In this document: positions 1 to 11,349 of the stretch, piece by piece
How the letters are laid out: each line of letters opens with the position of its first letter
How positions within the stretch are numbered: position 1 is the stretch's first letter
Source: Pseudomonas sp. BMS12
GTDB lineage: Bacteria; Pseudomonadota; Gammaproteobacteria; Pseudomonadales; Pseudomonadaceae
DNA: 64,000 bases
Assembly (NCBI RefSeq): GCF_001592875.1
Contig: NZ_LSOF01000006.1
Span: forward strand, 233,085-297,084
Direction: 5' to 3'
Position numbers and translations under genes: made by a program
Notes under the pieces: generated by a model
Told to the model about the DNA's origin: nothing
Databases searched by the model: none
Seen by the model: the letters and a program-made list of their open reading frames with translations, nothing else

Positions 1-332
1 ACCGTGTTGTACTTGTACGCCTGATTGCGTGGCGACAGGCCATGCCCGCGCATTTCGGCGATCCATACATCGAAGCCGGCACGGGCCAGGTAGGCCCCCA
101 GACCAATGCCGCGCGGTGAATACCAGAAACGGCGATTGGAGAAACTGCCATGCAGCAGTATCACCGGCGTGCCCCGGCTTTCCTGGCTGGCCAGACCCAG
201 GCGGGTCAGCGCCAGTTCGACGGAGGAGTCCGGGCTGTTGCCCGGCTTCAGTCGATAGACATCCTCGCTCAGGTCGCCACGCAACTCGGCGCCAACCAGG
301 GCAACGGGAAACAGATCGCTACTGCTTTGCAT
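1..332 (-). CDS. alpha/beta hydrolase, N-terminal part (cut by window edge)
   Basis: The first 110 residues of an alpha/beta hydrolase are visible; the rest lies beyond the left edge. The nucleophile-elbow region is therefore not seen, and no substrate can be assigned. An HG oxyanion-type turn, HGSFSNRRFW, occupies residues 61-70, followed by a helix (GLGAYLARAGFDVW) and the MRGHG turn at 94-98, the standard order for this fold. The start is the ATG at 332. The gene lies downstream of ppsA on the same strand but behind a strong terminator, so it is probably a separate unit. From memory, a hydrolase sits next to ppsA in P. aeruginosa too. Confidence 0.85.
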   Translation of the reverse strand, partial: MQSSSDLFPVALVGAELRGDLSEDVYRLKPGNSPDSSVELALTRLGLASQESRGTPVILLHGSFSNRRFWYSPRGIGLGAYLARAGFDVWIAEMRGHGLSPRNQAYKYNT

Positions 333-346
333 CTTCGATCACGCAC

Positions 347-374
347 AAAAAAGGGCGGGGTAAGCCCCGCCCTT
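347..374 (-). terminator. rho-independent terminator of ppsA
   Basis: A perfect 10-bp stem (351-360 with 365-374, loop of 4) is followed, on the minus strand, by a run of six T at 347-352. It lies 20 bp past the ppsA stop codon. Confidence 0.9.
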
Positions 375-393
375 GGCTATTGATAACTGTCGC

Positions 394-2766
<2,373 letters not shown>

Positions 2767-2921
2767 GGTGAACTCTCCACTGTACTTGGCCCAGCCAGCG
2801 CAGACGCGCTGCATCCTGGCTTTGCCGCAAGGAAATAAGTCACAATGCCAGCCAGTACGGGCCCGGCAAAGGGGGCCTATGATAGCCAAGAATCGTTCCT
2901 GACTTAAGGCCTTTGGCGCAA
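2767..2921. promoter_or_regulatory. divergent ppsA / ppsR promoter region
   Basis: These 155 bp separate the two divergent genes and must hold both promoters. A TATGAT hexamer at 2878-2883 could be the -10 box for ppsR, but no good -35 stands at the right distance. I see no clear operator. The assignment rests mainly on gene layout. Confidence 0.4.
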
Positions 2922-3740
2922 ATGAAACGAACCGCTTTTTTCATCTCCGACGGCACCGGCATCACTGCCGAAACCCTCGGCCAGAGCCTGCTGGCCCAAT
3001 TCGAGAATATCGTCTTCACCAAGCTCACGCGCCCCTATATAGACAGCGTGGACAAAGCGCGCGCCATGGTACAGCAAATCAATAATGCTGCCGAGAAAGA
3101 CGGCGCCCGGCCGATCATCTTCGATACCGTGGTGAACCAGGAGATTCGCGACGTCCTGGGCCAGTCCGATGGCTTCATGATCGACATCTTCTCGACCTTC
3201 CTGGCTCCGCTGGAAGCCGAGCTGAGCGAGCACTCTTCCTACTCCGTGGGCAAATCGCACTCCATCGCCAGCAGCAGCAACTACATGGAGCGTATCGAGG
3301 CAGTGAACTTCGCCCTCGACAACGACGACGGCGCCCGCACCCACTACTACGACAAGGCCGACCTAATCCTGGTTGGCGTATCGCGCTGCGGCAAGACGCC
3401 GACCTGCCTGTATATGGCCATGCAGTTCGGCATCCGCGCCGCCAACTACCCGCTGACCGAAGAGGACATGGAGCGCCTGCAGCTGCCGGCCGCCCTCAAG
3501 CCCTACAAGCACAAGCTGTTCGGCCTGACCATCGATCCCGACCGTCTCACCGCCATCCGCCACGAGCGCAAGCCCAACAGCCGTTATGCCAGCTTCGCCC
3601 AGTGCGAGTTCGAAGTCCGCGAGGTGGAAAACCTGTTCCGCCGCGAGAACCTGCCCTTCATCAACTCCACGCATTTCTCGGTAGAGGAAATCTCGGCCAA
3701 GATCCTGGTGGAGAAAGGTGTTGAGCGCCGCCTTAAGTAA
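2922..3740 (+). CDS. ppsR: PEP synthase regulatory protein (bifunctional kinase/pyrophosphorylase, DUF299)
   Basis: In this family one protein inactivates PEP synthase by ADP-dependent phosphorylation of a Thr next to the catalytic His, and reverses it by Pi-dependent removal. The 272-residue product has the family's N-terminal [11 protein letters not shown] segment (8-18) and the P-loop-like [10 protein letters not shown] at 152-161. ATG at 2922 is preferred over the in-frame TTG at 2913: it gives the usual [13 protein letters not shown] beginning, with AAGG 12 nt upstream. The divergent ppsA neighbour supports the substrate assignment. Confidence 0.95.
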   Translation: MKRTAFFISDGTGITAETLGQSLLAQFENIVFTKLTRPYIDSVDKARAMVQQINNAAEKDGARPIIFDTVVNQEIRDVLGQSDGFMIDIFSTFLAPLEAELSEHSSYSVGKSHSIASSSNYMERIEAVNFALDNDDGARTHYYDKADLILVGVSRCGKTPTCLYMAMQFGIRAANYPLTEEDMERLQLPAALKPYKHKLFGLTIDPDRLTAIRHERKPNSRYASFAQCEFEVREVENLFRRENLPFINSTHFSVEEISAKILVEKGVERRLK

Positions 3741-3764
3741 CTCTCGCAAGCTACTGATATAAAA

Positions 3765-3800
3765 AGAAAAGGCTCGCTAACTTCGAGCCTTTTCTAGTTT
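3765..3800. terminator. bidirectional terminator between ppsR and prpF
   Basis: A perfect 12-bp stem (3765-3776 with 3784-3795, 7-nt loop) has T-rich flanks on both strands. It ends ppsR on the plus strand and the prp operon on the minus strand. Confidence 0.88.
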
Positions 3801-3806
3801 TGGTCG

Positions 3807-4994
3807 TTAGATCGAATCACCCGGCACGCGCACCCAGCCTTCCATCAGGATTCGCGCACTGCGCGACATGATGGCCTTGGTCACCGACCACTGGCCGTCA
3901 CTCAGCACCGCCTGAGCCCCAACCCGCAGGGTGCCGGACGGATGACCGAAGCGCACCGCCTCGCGCTCACCGCCGCCCGCCGCCAGATTGACCAGGGTGC
4001 CGGGAATCGCCGCAGCCGTACCGATGGCCACCGCACAGGTGCCCATCATGGCGTGGTGCAGCTTGCCCATGGACAGCGCCCGCACCAGCAGATCGACCTC
4101 ATTCGCCTCGACCGTCTTGCCGCTCGAGGCCTGGTAGCTCTTGGGCTTAGCGACGAAGGCGATCTTCGGCGTGTGCTGGCGGGTGGCCGCCTCCTCCTCC
4201 GTCCTGATCAAGCCCATGCGCAAGGCGCCCGCCACGCGGATTTTCTCGAAACGTGCCAGCTGCTCAGGATCGCCATTGATCTGCTCACGCAGCTCGGTGC
4301 CCTGGTAGCCGATGTCTTCGGCATTGACGAACACGGTTGGGATGCCGGCAGTGATCATGGTCGCCTTGAAGGTACCGACACCCGGCACCTCCAGATCGTC
4401 GACCAGGTTGCCGGTGGGGAACATCGAGCCGCCCTCCTCGCCATCGTCGGACGGATCGAGGAACTCCAGCACGATCTCGGCCGCCGGAAAGGTCACCCCG
4501 TCCAGTTCGAAGTCGCCCGTCTCCTGCACCTGGCCAGCGGTCACCGGCACATGGGCGATGATGGTTTTCTGGATATTGGCCTGCCAGATACGCACTACAC
4601 ACACGCCGTTGTCCGGAATGCGCGCGGGATCGACCAGGCCGGCATGCAGGGCAAAGGCGCCCGCCGCCGTCGAGAGGTTGCCGCAGTTACCGCTCCAGTC
4701 GACAAAGGCCTTGTCGATGGAAACCTGACCGTAGAGGTAGTCGACATCGTGGTCCGGCTGGCTGCTTTTCGACAGGATCACGCACTTGGAGGTCGAGGAA
4801 GTAGCACCGCCCATGCCATCGATATGCGCGGAATACGGATCGGGACTGCCGATCACGCGCATGAACAGCTTGTCGCGGGCCGTGCCCGGCACCTGACAGC
4901 TTTCCGGTAGATCCTGCAGGCGGAAGAACACGCCCTTGCTGGTACCGCCACGCATATAGGTGGCGGGAATTCTGATTTGCGCTGCGTGAGGCAT
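3807..4994 (-). CDS. prpF: AcnD-accessory protein / aconitate isomerase-type PrpF
   Basis: PrpF has a diaminopimelate-epimerase-like fold and isomerises the trans-2-methylaconitate made by AcnD to the cis form, so that the methylcitrate cycle can continue. The 395-residue product starts MPHAAQIRIPATYMRGGTSKGVFF; the MRGGTSKG segment is characteristic. The ATG at 4994 has AGGA 9 nt upstream; a longer reading into the acnD gap is not conserved. It is the last gene of the operon, 79 bp after acnD. In P. aeruginosa prpD follows (from memory); here the terminator comes straight after prpF, so prpD is absent from this locus. Confidence 0.93.
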   Translation of the reverse strand: MPHAAQIRIPATYMRGGTSKGVFFRLQDLPESCQVPGTARDKLFMRVIGSPDPYSAHIDGMGGATSSTSKCVILSKSSQPDHDVDYLYGQVSIDKAFVDWSGNCGNLSTAAGAFALHAGLVDPARIPDNGVCVVRIWQANIQKTIIAHVPVTAGQVQETGDFELDGVTFPAAEIVLEFLDPSDDGEEGGSMFPTGNLVDDLEVPGVGTFKATMITAGIPTVFVNAEDIGYQGTELREQINGDPEQLARFEKIRVAGALRMGLIRTEEEAATRQHTPKIAFVAKPKSYQASSGKTVEANEVDLLVRALSMGKLHHAMMGTCAVAIGTAAAIPGTLVNLAAGGGEREAVRFGHPSGTLRVGAQAVLSDGQWSVTKAIMSRSARILMEGWVRVPGDSI

Positions 4995-5040
4995 GAAGTC
5001 GAGTCCTAAAGTGTTGCCTTGGCTCTGTGGGAGTTCACAC

Positions 5041-5067
5041 CTGGGTCCCCGCTTGCGCGGGGACAAC
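5041..5067. repeat. REP-like palindrome in the acnD-prpF gap
   Basis: GTCCCCGC (5045-5052) and GCGGGGAC (5057-5064) form an 8-bp stem around a 4-nt loop. The shape and composition resemble the short intergenic palindromes common in proteobacterial genomes. It lies within the transcribed region between two operon genes, so it may stabilise the upstream mRNA end or dampen prpF expression. Copies elsewhere in the genome cannot be checked from here. Confidence 0.6.
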
Positions 5068-5073
5068 AGGGGC

Positions 5074-7692
5074 TTAAACCGCCGCGCTCGCTTCCAGGAA
5101 GTCCTGGGCGAAACGTTGCAGCACGCCGCCGGCCTCGTAGATCAGCACTTCTTCGTCGCTGTCCAGGCGGCAGGTCATGGGCACTTCGACACGTTCGCCG
5201 TTACGGCGATTGATCACCAGAGTCAGCGTGGCGCGCGGCGTGCGCTCACCGATCACGTCGTAGCTCTCGGTGCCGTCGATACCCAGGGTCAGGCGCGTGG
5301 TGCCCGGCTTGAACTCCAGCGGCAGTACGCCCATGCCGATCAGGTTGGTGCGATGGATGCGCTCGAAGCCTTCGGCGGCAATCACTTCGACACCGGCCAG
5401 GCGCACGCCCTTGGCCGCCCAGTCGCGCGAGCTGCCCTGGCCGTAATCGGCACCAGCCACGATGATCAGGTTCTGCTTGCGCTCCATGTAGGTTTCGATG
5501 GCTTCCCACATGCGCATGACCTTGCCTTCCGGCTCGACACGAGCCAGCGAGCCTTTCTTCACCTGGCCGTCTACTACGGCCATCTCGTTGACCAGCTGGG
5601 GGTTGGCGAAGGTCGCGCGCTGGGCCGTCAGGTGGTCGCCGCGGTGGGTGGCGTAGGAGTTGAAGTCCTCCTCCGGCAAACCCATTTTGTGCAGGTACTC
5701 GCCAGCGGCCGAATCCATCAGGATGGCGTTGGACGGCGACAGGTGGTCGGTGGTGATGTTGTCCGGCAGCACCGCCAGCGGGCGCATGCCCTTGAGCGTA
5801 CGCTCACCGGCCAGCGCGCCCTCCCAGTACGGCGGGCGGCGGATGTAGGTGGACATCGGACGCCAGTCGTACAGCGGGCTCTCGGCCTCAGTCACGGCGC
5901 CCAGATCGAACATCGGGATGTAGATCTGACGGAACTGCTCCGGCTTCACCGCAGACGCCACGATCGCGTCGATTTCCTCGTCGCTCGGCCACAGGTCCTT
6001 CAGGGTCACCGGGTTGCCGGCCTGGTCATGGCCCAGCACGTCCTGCTCGATATCGAAGCGCACGGTGCCGGCAATGGCATAGGCCACCACCAGCGGCGGC
6101 GAAGCCAGGAAGGCCTGCTTGGCGTAGGGATGGATGCGCCCGTCGAAGTTGCGGTTGCCGGACAGCACGGCCGTGGCGTACAGGTCGCGGTCGATGATTT
6201 CCTGCTGGATTGCCGGGTCCAGTGCGCCGGACATGCCGTTGCAGGTGGTGCAGGCGTAGGCGACGATGCCGAAACCCAGCTGCTCCAGTTCGCTCAGCAG
6301 GCCGGCCTCTTCCAGATACAGCTTGGCAACCTTGGAGCCTGGCGCGAAGGAGGTCTTGACCCAGGGCTTGCGCAGCAGGCCCAGCGCGTTGGCCTTCTTC
6401 GCCAGCAGGCCGGCGGCGACCACGTTGCGCGGGTTGGACGTATTGGTGCAGCTGGTGATGGCGGCGATGATTACCGCGCCATCGGGCATCAGGCCCTGAG
6501 CCTCCTCGGCCTTGCCGGCCTGCAGCTTGGCTTCATCAGCGATACCACGCTCATGCAGTGCGGAAGTCGGCAGGCGCTTGTGCGGGTTGGACGGGCCGGC
6601 CATGTTGCGCACCACAGTGCTTAGGTCGAAGCTCAGCACCCGCTCGTACTCGGCCGTCACCAGCGCATCGGCCCACAGACCGGTGGTCTTGGCATAGTGC
6701 TCGACCAGCGCCACCTGCTCCGGCTCGCGACCGGTGAGTTTGAGGTAGTCGATGGTCTGCTGGTCGATGTAGAACATCGCGGCCGTAGCACCGTATTCCG
6801 GGCACATGTTGGAGATCGTCGCGCGGTCGCCGATGGACAGGCTGTCTGCGCCCTCGCCGAAGAACTCGACCCAGGCACCGACCACGCGCTCCTTGCGCAG
6901 GAACTCGGTGAGCGCCAGGACGATGTCGGTGGCGGTGATGCCGGGCTGGCGTTTGCCGGTGAGCTGTACGCCGACGATGTCAGGCAGGCGCATCATCGAG
7001 GCGCGACCGAGCATCACGGTTTCCGCCTCCAGGCCACCCACACCGATGGCGATCACGCCCAGGGCGTCGACGTGCGGGGTGTGACTGTCGGTGCCGACAC
7101 AGGTGTCGGGGAACGCTACGCCATCGCGAGCCTGGATCACCGGGCTCATCTTCTCCAGGTTGATCTGGTGCATGATGCCGTTGCCGGCAGGGATCACATC
7201 GACGTTCTTGAAAGCGGTCTTGGTCCACTCGATGAAGTGGAAGCGATCCTCGTTGCGGCGCTCCTCGACGGCGCGGTTCTTGTCGAACGAATCCGGATCG
7301 AAACCGGCGAACTCCACGGCCAGCGAATGGTCGACGATCAGCTGGGTCGGCACCACCGGGTTGACCTTGGCCGGGTCACCGCCCTGCTCGGCGATGGCGT
7401 CGCGCAGGCCGGCCAGGTCGACCAGCGCGGTCTGGCCGAGAATGTCGTGGCAGACCACGCGGGCCGGATACCAGGGGAAGTCCAGGTCACGCTTGCGCTC
7501 GATCAGCTGCTTGAGCGCATCACTCAGCAGCGCGGGATCACAGCGGCGCACCAGTTGTTCGGCAAGCACGCGAGAGACATAAGGCAGCTTGGCGTAGGCA
7601 CCGGGAGCGATGGCATCCACCGCCTCGCGGGTGTCGAAGTAGTCCAGCACGCTGCCGGGCAGGTTCTTGCGATATTGAGTGTTCATGGTCAT
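5074..7692 (-). CDS. acnD: 2-methylcitrate dehydratase, Fe/S-dependent (AcnD)
   Basis: AcnD is an aconitase-family [4Fe-4S] enzyme that dehydrates 2-methylcitrate in propionate breakdown. The 872-residue product shows the family order: catalytic [12 protein letters not shown] in the N-terminal third, the cluster ligand in SCTNTSNPR, the two further ligands in ACTTCNG, and a C-terminal swivel domain with [15 protein letters not shown]-type sequence. The ATG at 7692 overlaps the prpC stop codon by 4 bases (ATGA), implying translational coupling. Context with prpC, prpB and prpF separates it from the general aconitases AcnA and AcnB. Confidence 0.95.
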   Translation of the reverse strand: MTMNTQYRKNLPGSVLDYFDTREAVDAIAPGAYAKLPYVSRVLAEQLVRRCDPALLSDALKQLIERKRDLDFPWYPARVVCHDILGQTALVDLAGLRDAIAEQGGDPAKVNPVVPTQLIVDHSLAVEFAGFDPDSFDKNRAVEERRNEDRFHFIEWTKTAFKNVDVIPAGNGIMHQINLEKMSPVIQARDGVAFPDTCVGTDSHTPHVDALGVIAIGVGGLEAETVMLGRASMMRLPDIVGVQLTGKRQPGITATDIVLALTEFLRKERVVGAWVEFFGEGADSLSIGDRATISNMCPEYGATAAMFYIDQQTIDYLKLTGREPEQVALVEHYAKTTGLWADALVTAEYERVLSFDLSTVVRNMAGPSNPHKRLPTSALHERGIADEAKLQAGKAEEAQGLMPDGAVIIAAITSCTNTSNPRNVVAAGLLAKKANALGLLRKPWVKTSFAPGSKVAKLYLEEAGLLSELEQLGFGIVAYACTTCNGMSGALDPAIQQEIIDRDLYATAVLSGNRNFDGRIHPYAKQAFLASPPLVVAYAIAGTVRFDIEQDVLGHDQAGNPVTLKDLWPSDEEIDAIVASAVKPEQFRQIYIPMFDLGAVTEAESPLYDWRPMSTYIRRPPYWEGALAGERTLKGMRPLAVLPDNITTDHLSPSNAILMDSAAGEYLHKMGLPEEDFNSYATHRGDHLTAQRATFANPQLVNEMAVVDGQVKKGSLARVEPEGKVMRMWEAIETYMERKQNLIIVAGADYGQGSSRDWAAKGVRLAGVEVIAAEGFERIHRTNLIGMGVLPLEFKPGTTRLTLGIDGTESYDVIGERTPRATLTLVINRRNGERVEVPMTCRLDSDEEVLIYEAGGVLQRFAQDFLEASAAV

Positions 7693-8849
7693 TTACGATC
7701 CTTGAGCGGCACGAACTTGAGGTCTTCAGGACCGACGTAGTTGGCGCTCGGGCGGATGATCTTGCCGTCGATGCGTTGCTCGATCACGTGGCTGGACCAG
7801 CCGGAGGTGCGGGCGATGACGAACAGCGGGGTGAACATGGCGGTGGGCACGCCCATCATGTGGTAGCTGACGGCGCTGAACCAATCGAGGTTGGGGAACA
7901 TCTTCTTGATGTCCCACATGATGGTTTCCAGGCGCTCGGCGATATCGAACATCTTGCTGTTGTTCTGCTCGGCGGACAGCTCGCGAGCGACTTCCTTGAT
8001 CACCTTGTTGCGCGGATCGGCCACGGTGTACACCGGGTGACCGAAGCCGATCACCACCTCCTTCTTCTCGACGCGGGCGCGGATATCGGCCTCGGCCTCG
8101 TCCGGGTTGTCGTAGCGCTTCTGGATCTCGAAGGCCACCTCGTTGGCGCCGCCGTGCTTCGGCCCGCGCAGCGCGCCGATGGCGCCGGCGATGCAGGAGT
8201 ACATGTCGGAGCCGGTGCCGGCGATCACCCGCGAGGTGAAGGTGGAGGCGTTGAACTCATGTTCGGCGTACAGATTGAGTGAGGTGTGCATGGCGCGCAC
8301 CCAGGACTCGCGCGGTTTCTCGCCGTGCAGCAGGTGCAGGAAGTGGCCGCCGATGGAGTCGTCATCGGTTTCCACATCGATGCGCCTGCCGTTGTGGCTG
8401 AAGTGGTACCAGTACAGCAGCGCGGAACCCAACGAGGCCATCAGCTTGTCAGCGATATCGCGAGCGCCCGGGTGGTTGTGGTCTTCCTTCTCCGGGGACA
8501 CGCAGCCCAGCACCGACACGGCGGTGCGCATCACGTCCATCGGGTGGGCGGATGGCGGCAGTTGTTCGAGGGACGCCTTGAGCGCCGCCGGGATGCCACG
8601 CAGGGCCTTGAGCTTGGCCTTGTAGCCAGCCAGCTCGGCGACATTGGGCAGCTTGCCGTGCACCAGCAGGTGGGCGATTTCCTCGAATTCGCAGCGGTTG
8701 GCGAAGTCGAGCACGTCATAGCCACGGTAATGCAGGTCGTTGCCGGTGCGGCCGACAGTGCACAGGGCGGTATTGCCGGCAGCGGTGCCGCTCAGCGCGA
8801 CGGATTTCTTCGGCTTGAAGCCCGGAGTAGTGGTCTCGGTGGCGCTCAT
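7689..8849 (-). CDS. prpC: 2-methylcitrate synthase
   Basis: PrpC condenses propionyl-CoA with oxaloacetate to 2-methylcitrate. The 386-residue, small citrate-synthase-family protein carries the catalytic motifs [22 protein letters not shown] and the Asp in [11 protein letters not shown]. Its length and the operon context (prpB upstream, acnD downstream) favour methylcitrate over citrate synthase. ATG at 8849 has GAGGAG 6 nt upstream. The 68-bp gap to prpB is the largest upstream of prpF apart from the REP-bearing one. Confidence 0.96.
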   Translation of the reverse strand: MSATETTTPGFKPKKSVALSGTAAGNTALCTVGRTGNDLHYRGYDVLDFANRCEFEEIAHLLVHGKLPNVAELAGYKAKLKALRGIPAALKASLEQLPPSAHPMDVMRTAVSVLGCVSPEKEDHNHPGARDIADKLMASLGSALLYWYHFSHNGRRIDVETDDDSIGGHFLHLLHGEKPRESWVRAMHTSLNLYAEHEFNASTFTSRVIAGTGSDMYSCIAGAIGALRGPKHGGANEVAFEIQKRYDNPDEAEADIRARVEKKEVVIGFGHPVYTVADPRNKVIKEVARELSAEQNNSKMFDIAERLETIMWDIKKMFPNLDWFSAVSYHMMGVPTAMFTPLFVIARTSGWSSHVIEQRIDGKIIRPSANYVGPEDLKFVPLKDRK

Positions 8850-8917
8850 CGCGATCTCCTCATCTATTCGGTCGGATACTTTCTTGTTGTGTGCGGGCCT
8901 TCAGGCCCGCATCCCGA

Positions 8918-9805
8918 TCATTTCTTGCCGGCGGCGAACAGCGCGTCGAGCTTCTGCTCGAAGGCGTGGTAGCCGATGCGGTCGTACAGCTCGGCGCGAG
9001 TCTGCATCAGCTCGATGACGTCTTTCTGATGGCCGTTCTGGCGAATCGAGGTGTAGACACTTTCCGCCGCCTTGTTGGCGGCGCGGAAGGCCGACAGCGG
9101 GTAGAGCTGGATGGCCACACCGACCGAGGCCAGCTCGTCGCGGGTGAACAGCGGCGTGGCGCCAAATTCGGTGATATTGGCCAGCACCGGCACCTTCAGT
9201 GCATCGACGAAACGCTTGTAGGTCGGCAGGTCATAGGCAGCCTCGGCGAAGATGCCATCGGCACCGGCCTCGACGTAGCGCTGGCAACGCTCGATGGCGG
9301 CGTCCACGCCCTCGGCCTGGATGGCGTCGGTACGGGCGATCAGGAAGAAGTTCGGGTCGGTCTTGGCATCGGCTGCCGCGCGCACGCGGTCGACCATTTC
9401 CTCGCAGGAGACGATCTCCTTGCCCGGACGGTGGCCGCAGCGCTTGGCGCCAACCTGATCCTCGATATGCGCGGCAGCAGCGCCGGCCTTGATCAGGTTC
9501 TTGATGGTGCGCTCGATATTGAAGGCGCTAGGACCGAAGCCGGTGTCGATATCCACCAGCAGCGGCAAGTCGCAGACATCGGTGATGCGGCGTACGTCGG
9601 TGAGCACGTCGTCCAGTGTGTTGATGCCCAGGTCCGGCAGGCCCAGGGAACCGGCCGCGACACCACCACCGGACAGGTAGATGGCTTTGAAGCCGGCGCG
9701 CTTGGCCAGCAGCGCATGGTTGGCATTGATCGCGCCGATCACTTGCAGCGGGTGCTCGGCGGCGATCGCATCGCGGAAACGCTGGCCTGGAGTGGCTTGG
9801 GTCAT
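8918..9805 (-). CDS. prpB: 2-methylisocitrate lyase
   Basis: PrpB cleaves 2-methylisocitrate to pyruvate and succinate, the last step of the cycle. The 295-residue TIM-barrel protein of the isocitrate lyase/PEP mutase family contains the catalytic loop KRCGHRPGK and metal-binding VDIDTGFG and HIEDQ segments. The ATG at 9805 overlaps the regulator's stop codon by 4 bases and has a GAGGTGA ribosome site inside the end of the regulator gene. Regulator and enzyme are therefore coupled and probably co-transcribed. Confidence 0.97.
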   Translation of the reverse strand: MTQATPGQRFRDAIAAEHPLQVIGAINANHALLAKRAGFKAIYLSGGGVAAGSLGLPDLGINTLDDVLTDVRRITDVCDLPLLVDIDTGFGPSAFNIERTIKNLIKAGAAAAHIEDQVGAKRCGHRPGKEIVSCEEMVDRVRAAADAKTDPNFFLIARTDAIQAEGVDAAIERCQRYVEAGADGIFAEAAYDLPTYKRFVDALKVPVLANITEFGATPLFTRDELASVGVAIQLYPLSAFRAANKAAESVYTSIRQNGHQKDVIELMQTRAELYDRIGYHAFEQKLDALFAAGKK

Positions 9806-10545
9806 GACTCACCTCTGGATTTGGACGGTTTGACGGCAGCGCCCTGCCCGGCCTGCTGCGAGGCCAGGTAATGGCGTTCGATATTGCGTTTGGATGCGGC
9901 GATATGCCGACGCATCAACAGCTCCGCCAGCTCGCCATCGCGCTCGGTGATGGCATCGAGAATGCGGTGGTGCTCGGCGAAAGCCTGATGCGGACGGTTG
10001 GGGGTAGCGGAAAACTGCAGCCGATACATGCGCACCAGTTGATACAGCTCGCCGCACAGCATGCGGGTCAGGGTCTGGTTACCGCTGCCCTGGATGATGC
10101 GGTAGTGGAAGTCGAAGTCGCCTTCCTGCTGGTAGTAACCGACGCCAGCCTTGAAGGCGGCATCCTGCTCGTGCAGATCGAGCACCCTGCGCAGCTCGTC
10201 GATTTCCGCCGGACTCATGCGCTCGGCAGCCAGGCGGCAGGCCATGCCCTCCAGCGATTCGCGAATCTCGTAGAGCTCAATCAGCTCGGCATGGCTGAGC
10301 GACACCACCCGTGCGCCGACATGCGGCACGCGCACCAACAGCTTCTGTCCTTCCAGGCGGTGAATAGCTTCACGCAGAGGGCCGCGACTGATGCCGTAGG
10401 TACGGGCCAGTTCGGGCTCGGAAATCTTGCTGCCGGGCGGAATGTCGCCGCGCACGATGGCCGCCTGGATGCTGCGAAACACGTGCTCGGAAAGCGTTTC
10501 GGGGTCGTCCTGGAGGACGCTGCTTATTTCGAGATGCTCTGGCAT
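9802..10545 (-). CDS. prpR: GntR-family (FCD) regulator of the methylcitrate operon
   Basis: The 247-residue protein has a winged helix-turn-helix at about residues 17-80 ([26 protein letters not shown]) and an all-helical FCD ligand domain at about 95-220, the FadR subgroup layout. It is unrelated to the sigma-54-type PrpR of enteric bacteria although the locus role is the same. As first gene of the operon with a 4-base overlap into prpB, it probably represses its own promoter and is released by a cycle intermediate, likely a methylcitrate-type acid (inference). Two TTGTCGACA palindromes lie just upstream of its start at 10545. Confidence 0.93.
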   Translation of the reverse strand: MPEHLEISSVLQDDPETLSEHVFRSIQAAIVRGDIPPGSKISEPELARTYGISRGPLREAIHRLEGQKLLVRVPHVGARVVSLSHAELIELYEIRESLEGMACRLAAERMSPAEIDELRRVLDLHEQDAAFKAGVGYYQQEGDFDFHYRIIQGSGNQTLTRMLCGELYQLVRMYRLQFSATPNRPHQAFAEHHRILDAITERDGELAELLMRRHIAASKRNIERHYLASQQAGQGAAVKPSKSRGES

Positions 10546-10557
10546 ATTGTCGACACA
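10546..10557 (-). promoter_or_regulatory. candidate PrpR operator, start-proximal
   Basis: ATTGTCGACACA lies directly against the prpR start codon and contains the 8-bp palindrome TGTCGACA (10548-10555). It differs at only the two last positions from the perfect copy at 10619-10630. A repressor bound here would block leader transcription or initiation. Confidence 0.6.
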
Positions 10558-10618
10558 TGGTTTTTCTTTTGGCGAAAAATACGCCTAGAAAGCACACTGG
10601 TCAATCTCGTAGATCCTA

Positions 10619-10630
10619 ATTGTCGACAAT
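10619..10630. promoter_or_regulatory. candidate PrpR operator, upstream perfect palindrome
   Basis: ATTGTCGACAAT is a perfect 12-bp palindrome of the type bound by FCD-class GntR dimers. Its centre is 73 bp (about seven helical turns) from the centre of the start-proximal copy, so both face the same side of DNA. It lies between the prp operon and the divergent protease cassette and could affect either. Confidence 0.65.
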
Positions 10631-10714
10631 CGCTAAGGAGGCGCTGTCAATACATGATCGCCGAAGCAACCTGCAGAAACGCTCCTAAGCTGCTGTTACG
10701 GCAGAAAAAGCCCA

Positions 10715-10749
10715 TGCTAGAATGCCGCCCGCACCTGCCCTGCTAGACT
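10715..10749 (+). promoter_or_regulatory. candidate promoter of the protease / ATP-grasp cassette
   Basis: Two extended -10 elements stand in tandem, TGCTAGAAT (10715-10723) and TGCTAGACT (10741-10749), upstream of the ATG at 10808. Neither has a convincing -35, which fits the extended -10 type. Start sites near 10730 or 10756 would leave leaders of about 50-80 nt. Confidence 0.4.
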
Positions 10750-10807
10750 GCAGCTGCCGGCTGTTTCACCCCGCTGCCGCCCCGACGACGCGACCGTACA
10801 AGGATTT

Positions 10808-11344
10808 ATGCGACTCAAGCCCTCCGTCCTCCTGCTCAGCTGCAGCCTTCTTCCCGGCCTGGCTTCTGCCGCCGACAAGACCGTCTATGGTCTGAACGAA
10901 TACGTCAGCCTGGACGATCTCGACATCGAAGTTGCCGCCAAACTGGACACCGGAGCCAAGACCGCGTCGCTCAGTGCCCGCGACATCGAGCGCTTCAAGC
11001 GTGACGGCGAGACCTGGGTACGCTTCTACCTGGCCATCGATGATGCCCACGAAAAGCCTATCGAGCGGCCACTGGCCCGCATCAGCAAGATCAAGCGTCG
11101 CGCTGGCGACTATGATGCGGATAGCGGCAAGAGCTATACCGCACGCCCAGTAATCGAACTACCGGTGTGCATGGGCAAGACTCATCACACCATTGAGGTC
11201 AACCTGACCGACCGCAGCGCGTTCCAGTACCCGCTGCTGATCGGCTCCGAAGCGCTCAAGCGCCTCGGCGCGGTGGTTGACCCCAGCCTCAAATACGCCG
11301 CCGGCAAACCCGGCTGTAACCCTGACGCAAACTCTGCCGAGTAA
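10808..11344 (+). CDS. secreted retropepsin-like aspartic protease (Zn_protease/RimB family, PF05618)
   Basis: The 178-residue product begins with a signal peptide (MRLKPSVLLLS..., likely cut after ASA at 19-21), so it should act in the periplasm. The mature part holds LDTGAKTASLSA with the D47-T48-G49-A50 loop of retroviral-type aspartic proteases, and a hydrophobic YPLLIGSEAL strand at 141-150. One DTGA per chain implies a homodimer, as in retropepsins. Databases often call this family 'ATP-dependent zinc protease', but I see neither a P-loop nor HExxH. ATG at 10808 has AAGGA 4-5 nt upstream. It is 5 bp from the 7TM gene, and the trio looks like one operon. Substrate unknown. Confidence 0.85.
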   Translation: MRLKPSVLLLSCSLLPGLASAADKTVYGLNEYVSLDDLDIEVAAKLDTGAKTASLSARDIERFKRDGETWVRFYLAIDDAHEKPIERPLARISKIKRRAGDYDADSGKSYTARPVIELPVCMGKTHHTIEVNLTDRSAFQYPLLIGSEALKRLGAVVDPSLKYAAGKPGCNPDANSAE

Positions 11345-11349
11345 CTCTC

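Noticed and set aside
4993-6624. 543-codon open frame opposite acnD
   Set aside because: Its composition (Gly, His, Arg, Gln rich) and lack of motifs are typical of an antisense shadow of a highly biased gene.
10808-11344. Metalloprotease reading of the 'ATP-dependent zinc protease' label
   Set aside because: No HExxH or other zinc motif and no P-loop; the DTGA loop supports an aspartic protease instead.
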